DNA of 64,000 bases, from the NCBI GenBank assembly GCA_038501625.1, contig JAZAYU010000198.1, positions 868,001-932,000 of the forward strand. The letters run 5' to 3'. Both the position numbers and the translations under genes were made by a program. Every line of letters starts with the position of its first letter. Positions within the stretch are counted from its first letter, which is position 1. The notes beneath the pieces were generated by a model. That model did not search any database. It was not told the DNA's origin and saw only the letters and a list, made by a program, of their open reading frames with translations. The stretch comes from Corbicula japonica (Eukaryota; Mollusca; Bivalvia; Venerida; Cyrenidae). This document shows positions 23,193 through 35,070 of the stretch, piece after piece.

Positions 23193-23756
23193 CTCCTTCC
23201 CATTTTATTTAAAAAGCCTCCCCCCTCCCTTTGGGTCAGTTGGTGCCTAGGGTGGTCACGGTCTAAGACGACCCCCCAGATGACCTCCAACTGGTTTGTC
23301 CTACACCACCCTCCCAGGACGGCCTTGACCCCGACTGTTAAGGCGAATTGTAAGATGGGTAGGGCTTGGCCCCCACAGCTGGGGCGTTCCAGGCCGCCAT
23401 TGATCCCCCAAACATAGGAGAAAACTCTTCCTCTCGGGGACCACAACCCGGCCGTCTAATGTGTCGCCAGACACCACTTACTACACAAAGGAGGAGCCCA
23501 TTTACCCTCCATGCTTCCCGAGAAGAGGTCCACCCAAGAAACTTTAACGGGCAGTGCAGGAAGCCACAAATTCTATTCAGACGGAAATAAACCCACACTA
23601 GCATCCGTGGGCTCGTGGGCGGCCAGATTGCACAGCATCTCAAGTGAATATAACAGCCCCCTGCCCACGGTCTTCAGCTCGACCCATTGTCATTTATTCC
23701 TGCCGCGGGGCCCGGGACGGGGTTTTCGCCTGTCCCGCGGCCAACCCGGACTACCA

Positions 23757-24110
23757 CTAAACCCCGTCCCCCGATACACCCCAGGAGGCCCGGAACGAGG
23801 TGTTCCCCGCCCGTAGCACCCCCAGGATGTCCCTCATTTTTCCCGACGGGACCTTTTGCCGCCCGCCGGGATCAAAGGGAAGACCCAGGAAATGGCGACA
23901 CCCTCGGGATAACAGGACCAAAGCCAACAGTTGCTCCCGGGTAGTGCAGTACCACTTCTGTTCCCAAGTAAACGCGGAACGAAGCTCAGCCCCGATCGCT
24001 GTCTTACTAGCGTCGATGTTGAGAATAAACTCTCCCCAGGATCTAGGCAACACCAGCACCGGGTGATGGTTTAAGCAATCATCCACTCTCGGCAGCGGAA
24101 ACACCGTCAC
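23757..24110 (-). pseudogene. LTR element 1: RT remnant fused to RNase H
   Basis: The frame opens with the RT motif TVFPLPRVDDCL, then passes straight to PVLVLP and the RNase H signature FILNIDASKTAIGAEL, with YCTTREQLLALV further on. The RT palm, including the catalytic DD box, is absent, so an internal deletion has joined RT fingers to RNase H. The end of the frame runs into the segment also copied at 25985-26088. Confidence 0.75.
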
Positions 24111-24472
24111 CGAGTTCAGTATTCGGTTGTTTATACACGGGCAAACAGTATTTTTTCCAAATGAGGACTGGTGCAGTGGCCCATTCAGAGGTTGAGGGTT
24201 CTATTACCCTGCCCTCCAACATTACCCTGGCGCCCCCGTATCGATAGCGTGCTCCACCCCCTTAACTGTTCCCAAATCAATGTCATGTTTCGCGAACACA
24301 TCTGAGAACTCCAAATTAGGTTCGCGGTATAACCTCAACTCTTCCTCCCCAAACTCTGGAAAATCCCTCTCCAGTAAGCATTGGAGTTGCTGTGGAACAT
24401 CCTTAACCCTCAGCCCCTCAGGTTCCAGCCCTTCCCTCTTCAGCCCGCAACGTGCTAAGCTCCTCAGTGGCT
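24111..24472 (-). pseudogene. LTR element 1: N-terminal RT remnant
   Basis: Broken minus-strand frames carry HAIDTGAP and VIEPSTSEWATAPVL, the usual start of a Ty3/Gypsy RT. Stops and a frameshift interrupt it. Confidence 0.6.
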
Positions 24473-25311
24473 CTAGCCCCGAGTCATAGACCCAGGTTCC
24501 TCAGCCGAACCTAAACATAGGCCCTTTTTCAGTACATGATAATACTCTGAGGGATTCAGTACTGCTATTAGAACCTCTTCGGAGGCCCCATTGAGGGTAC
24601 TGGGTACCATTACCCTCAGTCCCGGCTTGGGCTCAATCATCGAAGGCTTAAATCCCCCTTTGTTTTTACAGGCAATCATTTTCACAGAATTCGGGGGAAC
24701 TACCGCCCTTTTCCCCACGACCACCTTACATACCCAGCATGCTTGGTTCGAACCCCGGCCAAACATCAATGGTACGCTCCAAACCCCAAAATTCAGGGTC
24801 TCATTTCTAGTATTTACAACTGCCCCTTCCTTGTAAATGAAGTCAATTCCCAAAAGCATGTCATCCTCTATTGGAGCGACATAGATATTTTCATTAAAAT
24901 ATCTGCCCCCAATTCTCAATTTCACTGGCCCTACCATAAAACCATTCATGGCCATGTTTTCCCCGTCCCTACCAATTTGACATTTTGTAAAATTGGGGGC
25001 CGCCCCGTAAGGGACCAGTATAAACAGTCCGAGATAAGAGTTATCTCGGCCGCCGTTTCCACCACTGCCTTAAATGTACGGCCATTAAGCTGCACTTCCA
25101 CCGTGCAGGTGCAAACCGATGGGAGGTGTTGGATGGGTGGAACGGGTGTAGATCCCAACCCCGATCCAACATGATCCAACGTCTCACTGCTATCTGGAAT
25201 TGAGTCACGGGGGCTGCCCGTGGGCTGGTCCCTGTTATTAATACCCTTAACAATAGACCTCTCCCCCTCAACTGGACCGCACTCGCACAGGTCCCTGTCC
25301 GTCCCAGCCAC
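24473..25311 (-). pseudogene. LTR element 1: aspartic protease region
   Basis: Two adjacent frames. VQLNGRTFKAVVETAAEITLIS is the retropepsin core with Glu where the catalytic Asp (D-T/S-G-A) belongs. MLLGIDFI is the usual flap-side motif after it. The catalytic change plus the broken frame indicate an inactive copy. Confidence 0.62.
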
Positions 25312-25439
25312 CCCCTCATCTGGGCTGCTTCGAGCCCCTACCTCGAGCTCTAACCGGATTTGCTTTATTTTCTTTTGAGAATCAGCCTCCTCTTTGAAAG
25401 TGACCCGTCGGTCAGAGGTCCCGCCGTCTTGGGAACGTC

Positions 25440-26560
25440 TAGGACAATCCCTCTTGAAATGCCCAGGGTCCCCACAATGAAATCAACCTGCTGGGGACCG
25501 TCGCGGTGATGTTGACCGTGACGAGTCCCTTGTCTCGATCCGCATTTCAGACAATAATGCCATCACGCTTTTAATCAACTCCTTTAAAGTAGGAGAGTCC
25601 CCATCTGACTCATGGCTCATATCCCGACTCACGTTATTAATTCGGGGTGTCCCTGGGCTCTCAGACTCAGTTGAGGAACAGCTATTCCGACCCTCAGCCG
25701 GTCGGGCCATCCGTATGGCTGGTCCAGAACTCTCGGGCCGGTGAGACCTCCCCATTGCCCGAGGTGAATCTGGACCAGATATTTCCCGATGCTTCATTAA
25801 TCGGTGATTATGCTGATACCATTTAATGTTATCCAAGGCCTCTTCTACTGTGCGGGGTCGGAGGTTACATACCTGCTCACCCACAACAGCATCAGCAAGC
25901 ACTTGGCACACATGCATGAGATTCCACAAAGTTTTCCGATAGGTGGGGAAATGCCTTCATGGCAAGTTCCACCACCCGATCCGCCTGTCCCGCGGCCAAC
26001 CCGGACTACCACTAAACCCCGTCCCCCGATACACCCTAGGAGGCCCGGAACGAGGTGTTTCCCGCCCGTAGCACCCCCAGAATGTGCGGGGTCGGAGGTT
26101 ACACACCTGCTCAACCACAACAGCATCAGCAAGCACTTGGCACACATGCAAAATTGCTTGAGATTCCACAAAGTTTTCCGATAGGTGGGGAAATGCCTTC
26201 ATAGCAAGTTCCACCACCCGATCCGCCCACTCATCAAGCGGTTCCCCTTCATTCTGAACGGCATTTTGTTAACACAAATAGGATGTCTCTGGGAGATCAT
26301 TGTCCCCATACCGCTTCTCCAACCGCATTTGTTAGAGAAGCATAACAAATGCCAGGGTGTTTTTTCAATAGTATAGCCAGAAGGTCTGCGGCTCTGCCGG
26401 TGACCGCCCAGCACAGCTGATCTAGGCACTGCTCATCCGTCCAATCACTCACCCTGGCACATTTCTCAAATTCTGGTGGAAAACCTCCCAACTTGAACTG
26501 CCGTCAAATTGGATTGTTTTTGGTAACTGGCCTACCCATGGGAGTTGGTTCAGTTGGGCA
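25440..26560 (-). pseudogene. LTR element 1: gag (capsid and zinc knuckle), rearranged
   Basis: LPWVGQLPKTIQFDG and DWTDEQCLDQLCWAVTGRAA mark the capsid. HCGDPGHFKRDC near 25450-25480 is a CCHC zinc knuckle whose first Cys position reads TGA. The middle is rearranged: about 136 bp (25850-25985) is repeated at 26088-26224, and the DNA between is a copy of 23718-23818 from the RNase H region. Frames are also shifted near 26490. Confidence 0.68.
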
Positions 26561-27230
26561 CCCCTCATGGGGAGTCCCTCCCCTCACCACCCCAGGGTAC
26601 CCCGCCCCCGTGGGCCACCCTTAATGCATCCTCCCTGAACACAGGCTGTTCAGGACGTGACATCCCAAAACTAGGGGTATCCACCCTTCCCCAACTATTC
26701 TCTATTGGCCTATCCCTTTGAGGGCCCCCAGACTCCCAACCCCGTTCGCAAGGTGGGGCCCATCCCGATCCCGCGAGATCTCGCCCAAGAAAATGGCGGG
26801 CCCGCGGAATCTCACCAAAATGGCGGCAAAACGAGATTTCAATTTTCCGACAGAAACTATTAAAATATGATATTTACAGAACGAATTGGCCGTGAATATT
26901 AAAATAAAATAAAACGTAAAACAAAAATACTAATAACTTAAAATAGAAAAACGGCCAGACGATATCGGATCAACCACGTGATCGTGACCCGACACGTCAC
27001 TTGGCGGCTTCACGGCCTATGAACCGCCAAGGCAGAGCTTTCTAGCTGAGGGCAAGGATCGTCCGGGGTCGAGTCCCACCCGATCACGGACGAAATCCTA
27101 AATACATATACAAAACACGACGGCCAATCCGTCCAACTTTCCCCCACTCCACCCGTCCAACGGATGGAGCAAGTTGCCGGTAAAGATGAATAGATTCCCC
27201 GCCGTGGGTACGAAAATACTTGTAGCCAGT

Positions 27231-27460
27231 AAAGCAGCTATGGCTGCCTCATCCAGCTATGGCTGCCTCATAAAGTGACTCAAACAACTCACCGAAAGCA
27301 GATGTAGCTGAAAGTCCTATAAGGCTCAAGCGATGATTCTGGTTATACGGTAAGCAGCAGTAAGAGTGACGTCAGGCGTGCCCCACGTGACTGTCTTCTA
27401 CCAGGCTAGGAACAAGACAGTCCTGTCCAGTCCGGACTGTCAGAATCGGTCGCTTCCACA
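27231..27460 (-). repeat. LTR element 1, 5' LTR
   Basis: Pairs with 22969-23192. It differs by a short local duplication of CTATGGCTGCCTCAT near its low end. Just inside (minus sense) is CTGGCTACAAG, a possible primer binding site. Confidence 0.83.
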
Positions 27461-27465
27461 CCTTT

Positions 27466-27755
27466 TATCTTCTTAAGTTTATAAATTAAATCTCCATAAT
27501 GGCTGTGAAATATCTTGTTGCAATAGTGATTTAAACTGCACCTGTATTTTTGAATTAGATCTGGGTATCGGCGATAAAACTTTATTTGTGATACCGATAA
27601 CCTTGTTATAAAAGTTTTAAAAGTTTTTTTATGTTTTGCAAAGATTACGTTCATTGAAATCATTAACATCGTGGCAAGCTCTTGAAAAGCTGTGAGATAC
27701 AAACCCCGTAAGATGTTGCACGAGGAACATCGCTGTCTAAAACGGAAAATTTACT
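27466..27755 (-). pseudogene. Penelope-like RT, C-terminal part (decayed)
   Basis: Minus-strand frames give, in order, VNFPF, LDSDVPRATSYGVCISQL, VNDFNERNLC, FYRRYPDLIQKYRCSLN and YGDLIYKLKKIKG, the end of a PLE-type RT. At least three frameshifts or stops break it. It continues the RT that stops at 35086 and is continued by the tail at 22963, so two later LTR insertions split one element. Confidence 0.72.
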
Positions 27756-27758
27756 ATA

Positions 27759-27928
27759 CGCCAGTGGACAAAAGACAATTGTGACGATTCAAATTAACTT
27801 TATTTAAGATCATGAACCAACACGAAAATCGGAAACGGAAAATCACAACAAGGGACACAACTCAGAAAAGCATTACGGATAAAGGTCTGTTCAGACCGTA
27901 CTGTTCCGTACAAACATACACAATGGCG
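27759..27928 (-). repeat. LTR element 2, 3' LTR
   Basis: Intact 170-bp LTR with inverted CGCCA...TGGCG ends. The polypurine tract is at 27929-27945 on its 5' side in element sense. Confidence 0.82.
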
Positions 27929-28436
27929 TAACCACCTTTTTTTTTCTTGAAAGCTTGAAAATGTACTCATAGTATGTAAATCTTGAAAATTACATGTATA
28001 CACAGAGTGTGTACCTAAATTATAAGCTAACAGAGTAGAAATTACTAATTAACTAATTATGCAAAATATAAGACATGTAACCAAATTATGACATCAAGAA
28101 TGTTACTTAATGACATCCAGAATGTTACTTATGTTACTTTATGACATCCAGAATGTTACTAGAATAAAATGAGAACTACTTGTTCTCTCAAGATCACGTC
28201 TGAGGATTATTGTGCCTCTTAACACACGTGATCTGGTAAAGGTTAAGTACTAGAACATCCGCCAACAAGTCTTTTGTCTTCCAGGATCATAAAATGTTGT
28301 AACTACCAGAATCATATTCAATTTGTTCCGTGAATCCTTTTAACAAATTGGTTAACTCCAAACTCTTGAATACACAGAAACTTTTGACATCACCCTAGGG
28401 GATTATTATGCCCCTTGAACACTGGTGATGAAACTT
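27929..28436 (-). other. LTR element 2, 3' untranslated part
   Basis: Between the pol stop and the 3' LTR. It holds a short tandem motif, TTACTT.ATGACATC.AGAATG, three times (about 28088-28160), and two copies of an AAC.C..GTGAT block. Non-coding. Confidence 0.6.
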
Positions 28437-29939
28437 TTATGATAAAGAATAGACATGGTAATCTTTCAGATAGGCCGGTGGCTTTTTTGTACGTAATGGT
28501 CTATCCCTATGAGTATTATTTTCAACAGGAGCTTGAACTTCAACTTCCAGGAGCTCATCATTATCAAGCCCTGAGTTATACATTTCATGAACACTAACAT
28601 TCAGACATTCATTTTCATGACCACTAGACACATTTTCTTTGCTATCAGGTGGTAAAGACAACATCGATGGAATAACCTCTGGAGCTTGACCACATAGTGG
28701 GGGTGGTTTAACACATGGTTCTGTTTCATCTTCACAATTTGAATCAAATGAACTACCAAATCTGTTTATCTTAATCTCACTGCCGACGCGATAGCACTCT
28801 GAACATTCGACTTTGTAAGAGGTGGCACGTAATTGGTTGCCGGCAAACTTCTTGATAAAACACCAATCGCCGTCTATGGAAACAACAAGATATCTGTTGC
28901 GAGCTTGCAATTTGTGCTTATCTGAATACAAATACACTAGGTCGCCAACTTGAATTTGCATTGCACTACGTGGCGATTTGGGACATTTTGACTTTTCACT
29001 GTACCTATGATTATCTTGACGCATCCTATGTTGGTTAATCACAATATCGTGGTCGTTCAAGGGAATTTGTTCACTGGTGAATTGATCTCTCTGGGTCCAT
29101 ATTTCACGAGAAGATAAACCTTGGTTACGAATACGTGAGTTTAGTCGTGAAACACAGATACTGAGTTGAACAGGGGTCAAGGGTCCTCCACCAGGTGTCA
29201 CTTTTAACATTTCGGATTCAAGTTCACGAATGGCCTTTTCGGCAACAGGATTTTTATTTTCATTTTTTGCCCGACCAATTTGAAGTGAGATGTTCTGTTG
29301 TTCAAGAAATTTGTCATTTTTTAACGACACAAAACCCGGTGCAGGGTCAACGCGAACAACTGCATTTGGACCGTCTAATGGATGCATTTCAGCCATAAGA
29401 CTCACTAAATTATCACGTAAACTGTCATGTTTTTCATCCGGAATGATACATGCTGAGGTATACGAAGAGACTGTTTCTCGAACTACGAGTATCAGTTGAC
29501 GGTTTTGTTTCATAACATCTGCTGCGAAATTGATACCGATACTTTCCGGTGGATCTTCAGATGATTGTTTCACAAGACTTTCAGGAAATCTTTTGTGCGA
29601 AGCACAAGTGCGGCAATTGTCACAAACTTTGTCTATTGCATTAGATAAATCCAAGGCGTAAAAGTGGCGCTTGACGACTAAATGTAGCTGATGTTTGCTT
29701 GGGTGGCCAAGTTTCAAATGTAGCGCTGTAATCAAACCATCCAGAACATTACGTGGTACAATAATTAAATCAGCTGGGGGTAACAATGGATCACTGCGCC
29801 TCACAACAAGTAAACCATCGCTTGCTCTTGATGCAACATTCAAGTATCTTTTAACGTCTTTTACTTTAGTTTGTTTCTTGGAGGGACGTGTACCTTGCTT
29901 CAAATGAGCTGATGTGCGTCGTAAATCTGGGCATTCTGC
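28437..29939 (-). pseudogene. LTR element 2: integrase
   Basis: A long frame (488 residues from the first Met, extending upstream to the TAG at 29940). The zinc-binding H2C2 region is HLKLGHPSKHQ...CDNCRTC. The DDE core shows INFAADV, VRVDPAPGF and NPVAEKAIRELESEM as the three acidic blocks. A basic region and GDLVYLYSDKHKLQARNRYL follow, then an acidic tail ending LSL-stop-like YSLS. It would insert the cDNA copy into chromosomes. The frame itself is open; only the TAG separates it from RNase H. Confidence 0.82.
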
Positions 29940-31748
29940 CTAGAGATCTTTCCAAGCTGATCTTGAAGTGAATGGTAGTTTACTAATATTGTCAATAATA
30001 TCTTGACAGCTGACCGAGCTGACAACAGATTCTTCAAGCCGATTAATGAAAGTGCATACTTGACAACTCGGTTCTTGGCATTCTGCAGCATTTCTACTTG
30101 CAAAGTCTGATGGAATGTTAGCTGATCCAGACAAGTGTTGAACGTGAACTTGGTAGCGACTGACGACTGACAGGAATGAGGTTACACGCGGACTTGCAGA
30201 GAATTCACCGCGATACAGTTTCTGAATGGCTTGTACACACGGCTTACTATCAGTTAGTAAACAAGTAACATGTTTTGATTGAATGATAAAGGGTGCAAAA
30301 TGCTTGATTGCGGCCGCTATGCTCAAAGCTTCAACTTCGCATGGTAACCAATTCACTTGATGTTTCTTTAGTTTAGCGCTGAAGAAACCCGCAAGAAGCA
30401 ACTTATCATTTCTATTCACGTAAAGAGTAGCGCCAATCCCATATCTTGTGACTGAAGCGTCAGTAACGATCCAAAGTTGATCATCAGGTTTGGGTAGAGT
30501 TATTGATTTGTGACTACTTAACGCTATTTGTGCAGATTTGAATTCAGAAAGTAAGCTATCAGTCCATAACAACTTATCACGTGATTCTTTACCAGAGGTA
30601 GCATCTTCTAATATTGATATGAGCTGTGCGCAACCTGGTAGGACACGGGCAAGCATCTTGTATGCTCAAATAAATGCGCGCAGATCACGGACAGTGGATG
30701 GTGGTGGACATGTTGACAGAACAGCAACTTTATGTGGACTGGCGGAGATCTGGCCGTCTTTCCAGACCCAACCGAGTATGGTGGTGGACTGTGGACAGAT
30801 TACAGTTTTAGAAGGCGAAACTTTAAGATTGCATTTCTGGAGTGCTTGTAGTACTTTGGTCCAGTTTTGAATGAGCTCTTCAGGACTGTTCCCTCCACAG
30901 TACAAATCATCTGCCAATTTTGCAACAAATCCCTCCTGTAAACAGTCACCTTATACCCGGCACATTAATTCCTCCAAGGCATTTTCAGAACCAGGCATTC
31001 CCATGGCACTCCTAGTGTATACCCGAACCCCACGAAAAGGTGTGGCTGCACCACAATACTTCATTGATGCTCGCGATAATGGTATCTGATAAAATGCACT
31101 GGTCAGGTCAGCTACAATGATATACTTCCACTGACCAATCGTTCTGAGAACAGAGTTTACATCAGGCATTAATGAAGGTTGAGGTTTACTGTATTGACCT
31201 ACTTCACCAAAGGCAGTTACTAGGCGAAATCCACCAGAAGACTTTTTGACCAAAAAGGAAGGATTCAAATATTCAACAGAAACACCTACATCCTCTGGTC
31301 GCTTGAATACGCCTTGTGCTTCTAGCTCATCAAATTTGTCTTGTAGCTCAACAAGCTTATCGCGTCCATACTGTGGTAATCTGCCTTTTCGTTGAGGGGG
31401 TTGTGTTGGTCCCATGTTGACGACAGCTTCAAAAGCACCTTCAGCACCATTGTAACCACTTAAATCCGAGCTAAATACTTCGTCATATTTTCTTAATACG
31501 CTTCGAAATTGATCGCGACTTTCATCAGAGAGAATTTTATCGGGGTCGAGATTGACTGAGTCAGAGTTAAGTGTATGAGAAGTGCTAGACTGCACAATCA
31601 ATTGTGTGTTTGTGTTCCTACTTTCCTCAGTAATATATGGTACCACAGTGTTCAAGACTTGACAGACATGATCATTCTTTCGTAATTGTTGAGGTAAGTG
31701 AGTATCGTTACACAGGCGAATTTTTCCCGCAATGGAGAACTGTCGCAA
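29940..31748 (-). pseudogene. LTR element 2: reverse transcriptase + RNase H
   Basis: RT blocks in order: [33 protein letters not shown], then [10 protein letters not shown], where the usual Y-x-DD is A-DD. RNase [31 protein letters not shown] and [10 protein letters not shown]. Three frames follow one another without gaps: TAA at 30951-30953 lies just before the ADD box, TGA at 30666-30668 between RT and RNase H, TAG at 29940-29942 before integrase. All three sit within otherwise continuous homology, so they are single-base stops. Confidence 0.82.
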
Positions 31749-32212
31749 CGCGGTTCAATAGCTAGCAAACAATCATCTGTGAATTCTGGTGGAACGTTCA
31801 GCTCCAGATAGTCACCTGGCCAGATTGTACCGGCCGGAGCACGAAGAACAGTAGCTTTAGCACGTCTAACACGATTGTCTAATTGTTCACTGTCGGTTGA
31901 GCCATATATGAACTTATTTGTGCCATGGATGGTTATCTCTTGCTTTGCAGGTCTGGCAGATACATCATTTTGAGTCATAAATGGAGTACCTGCGAGAATG
32001 TCACTATCCAATTCGCTAACCACAAGAGCTTCTAGATATAAGTCTTGGTCATTTCCCGTCAGAGTAAGCCTAGTTTCTCCAATTATTTCTAATGGTGTTA
32101 CTCCATCAGCTTGATGTGCACCTTGGTCGCTCTTGGTAATGACCGCCCCAATACGCTGAGCAGTAGCAGCTTTTATCATATTAATCTCAGCACCGGTATC
32201 TAGTGTAATGTG
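31652..32212 (-). pseudogene. LTR element 2: aspartic protease and linker
   Basis: HITLDTGAEINMI is the retropepsin active site (D-T-G-A) and DSDILAGTPFM the second conserved block. The frame ends at 31652 but homology moves to another frame at about 31735, a one-base shift. An in-frame TAA (32213-32215) separates it from gag. Confidence 0.75.
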
Positions 32213-33259
32213 TTAAGGATAATGCTTGTAAAACGCTTTGAAATATGGGGAAATGTTTGTGCCAACACGTCGTGATGTATGAACAGAACGCGATTTACTT
32301 GTGGTGTTAGCTGGTTCCTGAGGAATATCGTCATCACTAATGTCAGACAGCGAGTCATCACAGACGGCTGAACGAGCCTTGCTGATATACTGTTTATCAC
32401 TATCTGGTGGGTAAATACATTTACTGAGATAATGACCAGAAGGACGACCGGCTTGCTTACACAGCACACATGACTTATTCGTAGTTTTTAGTTTAGAGGC
32501 ACTTTTCCTTGGCTTACCTTTCTCTTTAAATGAGGCCCTCAACACCTTAACCTCAGCTACTGCGTGAACCTCCACCATTAATGAACTTAAGGCTAGTGAA
32601 ATCTCCGGCTTTAATGATGCAATAGTTTGGGAACGTAGTTCTGTCCCGTATCTTTGTCTCACCAGGGCCGGAAGATCAGGATGTATAAGTCTAAGCCAGG
32701 TAAGTACGATTAGGTTCTCAGTGGTGGGAGAAAGCTCTTCATCAGTTGCTGGAACTTCATCATGGTGTTTAATACCACCATCTTTACGCAAAAGATTGTC
32801 CTCCACAAAACACGTTAATCTTTGATACAAATCCTCCGGTTTCTCGCCAGGCTCTAGTTTAATGTCATTGAAATCCAAGAAGCGCGCACCGGAAGTTTGA
32901 AAGTCAAAATGAGCACGTATGACTTGCTAAATACTGTTCAGTGATGTTGACCTTTGAATAAATTGAGACCGAGCGATTATGGGACAGTAACTGGCGATTT
33001 GTCCAAGCATTAGATCCAGATGTGTGCATTTCTGTGCCGCTGTACGCCGACGAGCTACAGGTACGGTTTCTCCGTCATCAGTAAGACCCCTTAGCGGATT
33101 GGTACTGGTCTTCTTTTCCCATTTAAAGTCTTCAACTAAAAATGTAGCGAAATTTGGATCAAGAGACAGATTGTATTGCAAGTTATTCCTCCATGCTTCG
33201 AATGAGGTTATCGGCTCGTTCACTGTCAAAGCCCATTGTTTTGGAGCCCTAGCAGCCAT
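32213..33259 (-). pseudogene. LTR element 2: gag
   Basis: Starts at the Met at 33259 (MAARAPKQW), interrupted by TAG at 32927-32929. It continues to a CVLCKQAGRPSGHYLSKC motif, a C-x2-C-x8-H-x4-C knuckle longer than the normal CCHC spacing. It would form the particle coat and bind RNA. Confidence 0.7.
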
Positions 33260-33390
33260 AATTAATAATGTTAATTCGATTACAACAGTCAGAAAAACTG
33301 CTTCGTCATTGTGCAAGTTGCTTTGTAAACTGGGTTTTGCTAAAAAATTTATGAACTGTCCATCCTCGCTGTGTAGAGGGAGACTGTGGG

Positions 33391-33411
33391 TGATCCTTGA
33401 CGCTGCCACCA
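33391..33411 (-). promoter_or_regulatory. LTR element 2 primer binding site
   Basis: Directly inside the 5' LTR the minus strand reads TGGTGGCAGCGTCAAGG. TGG pairs with a tRNA CCA end. The primer tRNA was not identified. Confidence 0.6.
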
Positions 33412-33573
33412 CGCCAGTGGACAAAAGACAATTGTGACGATTCAAATTAACTTTATTTAAGATCGTGAACCAACACGAAAAACGGAAACGGAAAATCACA
33501 ACAAGGGACACAACTCAGAAAAGCATTACGGATAAAGATCTGTTCAGACCGTACTGTTCCGTACAAACATACA
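33412..33573 (-). repeat. LTR element 2, 5' LTR, main part
   Basis: Matches 27759-27920 with few differences. The remaining 12 bases of this LTR (TACACAATGGCG) lie at 35071-35082, beyond a later insertion. Confidence 0.8.
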
Positions 33574-35070
33574 GGCTAATTACTTGTAAATAGTCCAGCG
33601 GATGTTCCTACTCGGGCTAGTCAGACAATGGCTGACACTAAATAATCCCAATTTTTTTGCCTTTTGGGGGCATTAAATGGCTAGTATGGCCTGAAAGGAA
33701 CATGTTAAGTAAATGAGATGCTTTTACTGACACACTGATAGCAAATTTATGTTTGGAAATGCAGTATATGAAAAAAGGCCCTGGTTTTAGGACGGCATAT
33801 GTAAAACAGTTTTGAAGTTCACACAGAAATGAAAAAAACAGACCACCGGTTTCAAGGTGTCAAATCTCTGTTAATTGATACATGACCCCTACTTTTCTTG
33901 CTGGAAATGGACAGTAGAAACAATTAGCTTTAAAAGCATGTAAGTTAGCCCTTATTAAAATGGTACCAGCTATAATTGCCAGCCTTTTGAAACATGTCAT
34001 GTTTACTATAGTTTATATAGGGAAGTCTATTTACAGGTCTTACACCTATAAGAAGTACAAGTGGAGGGCAGCATTTGAATATTTATATTGTCTGCAATGT
34101 TATTTTCCACTAAAATTGTGTGCTGACCAATTTTAAGCAAATTTGAAAGTCAAAAATCAGTATAACTGTGTTACAGGAGGCAAACTTATGTTTTAATTAG
34201 GTTTGGGGTCATTTTTAACTGTTTTTGCCTTAAAAATGCCACAATTGATACCCTGTGTGGCCCATTTTGCATGTGTCAGCTCAAAAAGTGAGTTGCTTTT
34301 ATTAGTTGAGATGTTTTACTATTATTCATAACCATGTTTTTGAGAAATTTGATAATTTTCAATTTTTATTAGCAAGAAATTAATTCTTAGGTTTAGCCGC
34401 TTGGCCGCAAACGCATAACAGAATAGGTGGTGTTGGAAAATTCCTCATATTGAGTTCATTTTTGCTAACTGAAAGCTGAAACTTGGTAGATATATTGCAA
34501 ACATCATATTATTGAATAAAAACAGAAAATATAAGATATTGAAAAACACAAGTTTTCTTATAAGAAGTACAAGTGGAGGGCAGCATTTGAATATTTATTG
34601 TCTGCAATGTTATTTTCCACTAAAATTGTGTGCTGACCAATTTTAAGCAAATTTGAAAGTCAAAAATCAGTATAACTGTACAGGAGGCAAACTTAGGTTT
34701 TAATTAGGTTTGGGGTCATTTTTAACTGTTTTTGCCTTAAAAATGCCACAATTGATACCCTGTGTGGCCCATTTTGCATGTGTCAGCTCAAAAAGTGAGT
34801 TGCTTTTATTAGTTGAGATGTTTTACTATTATTCATAACCATGTTTTTGAGAAATTTGATAATTTTCAATTTTTATTAGCAAGAAATTAATTCTTAGGTT
34901 TAGCTGCTTGGCCGCAAACGCATAACAGAATAGGTGGTGTTGGAAAATTCCTCATACTGAGTTCATTTTTGCTAACTGAAAGCTGAAACTTGGTAGATAT
35001 ATTGCAAACATCATATTATTGAATAAAAACAGAAAATATAAGATATTGAAAAACACAAGTTTTCCTTTAC
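33574..35070. mobile_element. 1497-bp insertion inside the 5' LTR, TSD TACA
   Basis: Flanked by TACA at 33570-33573 and 35071-35074. Comparison with the uncut 3' LTR places both ends exactly. Termini are GGCTAATTACTTG and CAAGTTTTCCTTTAC, with only weak inverted similarity. No ORF of interest. It holds a 512-bp tandem duplication. Confidence 0.75.
34049..35064. repeat. 512-bp tandem duplication
   Basis: Unit 1 is 34049-34560 and unit 2 is 34561-35064, both opening TAAGAAGTACAAGTGGAGGG. They are nearly identical, differing by small indels (TATATTG/TATTG; TGTGTTACAGG/TGTACAGG) and a few substitutions, so the duplication is recent. Confidence 0.9.

Larger units (their letters stand above)
22969..27460 (-). 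mobile_element. LTR element 1: defective Ty3/Gypsy-type retrotransposon
   Basis: A 4.5-kb element with 224- and 230-bp LTRs and a CCTTT target duplication on both sides (22964-22968, 27461-27465). The minus-strand order is LTR, gag, protease, RT remnant, RNase H, LTR. A polypurine tract (AAAATGGGAAGGAG, 23193-23206) immediately precedes the TGTGGGAG start of the 3' LTR. Most of RT and all recognisable integrase are missing, so it cannot move alone. It is GC-rich compared with the host DNA. It inserted into the PLE. Confidence 0.83.

Noticed and set aside
23366..24836. Long plus-strand frames in the GC-rich block
   Set aside because: Shadows of LTR element 1, whose gag, protease and RNase H read on the minus strand.
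29195..29907. Plus-strand frames within 28.4-33.5 kb
   Set aside because: Antisense shadows of LTR element 2 integrase and RT.
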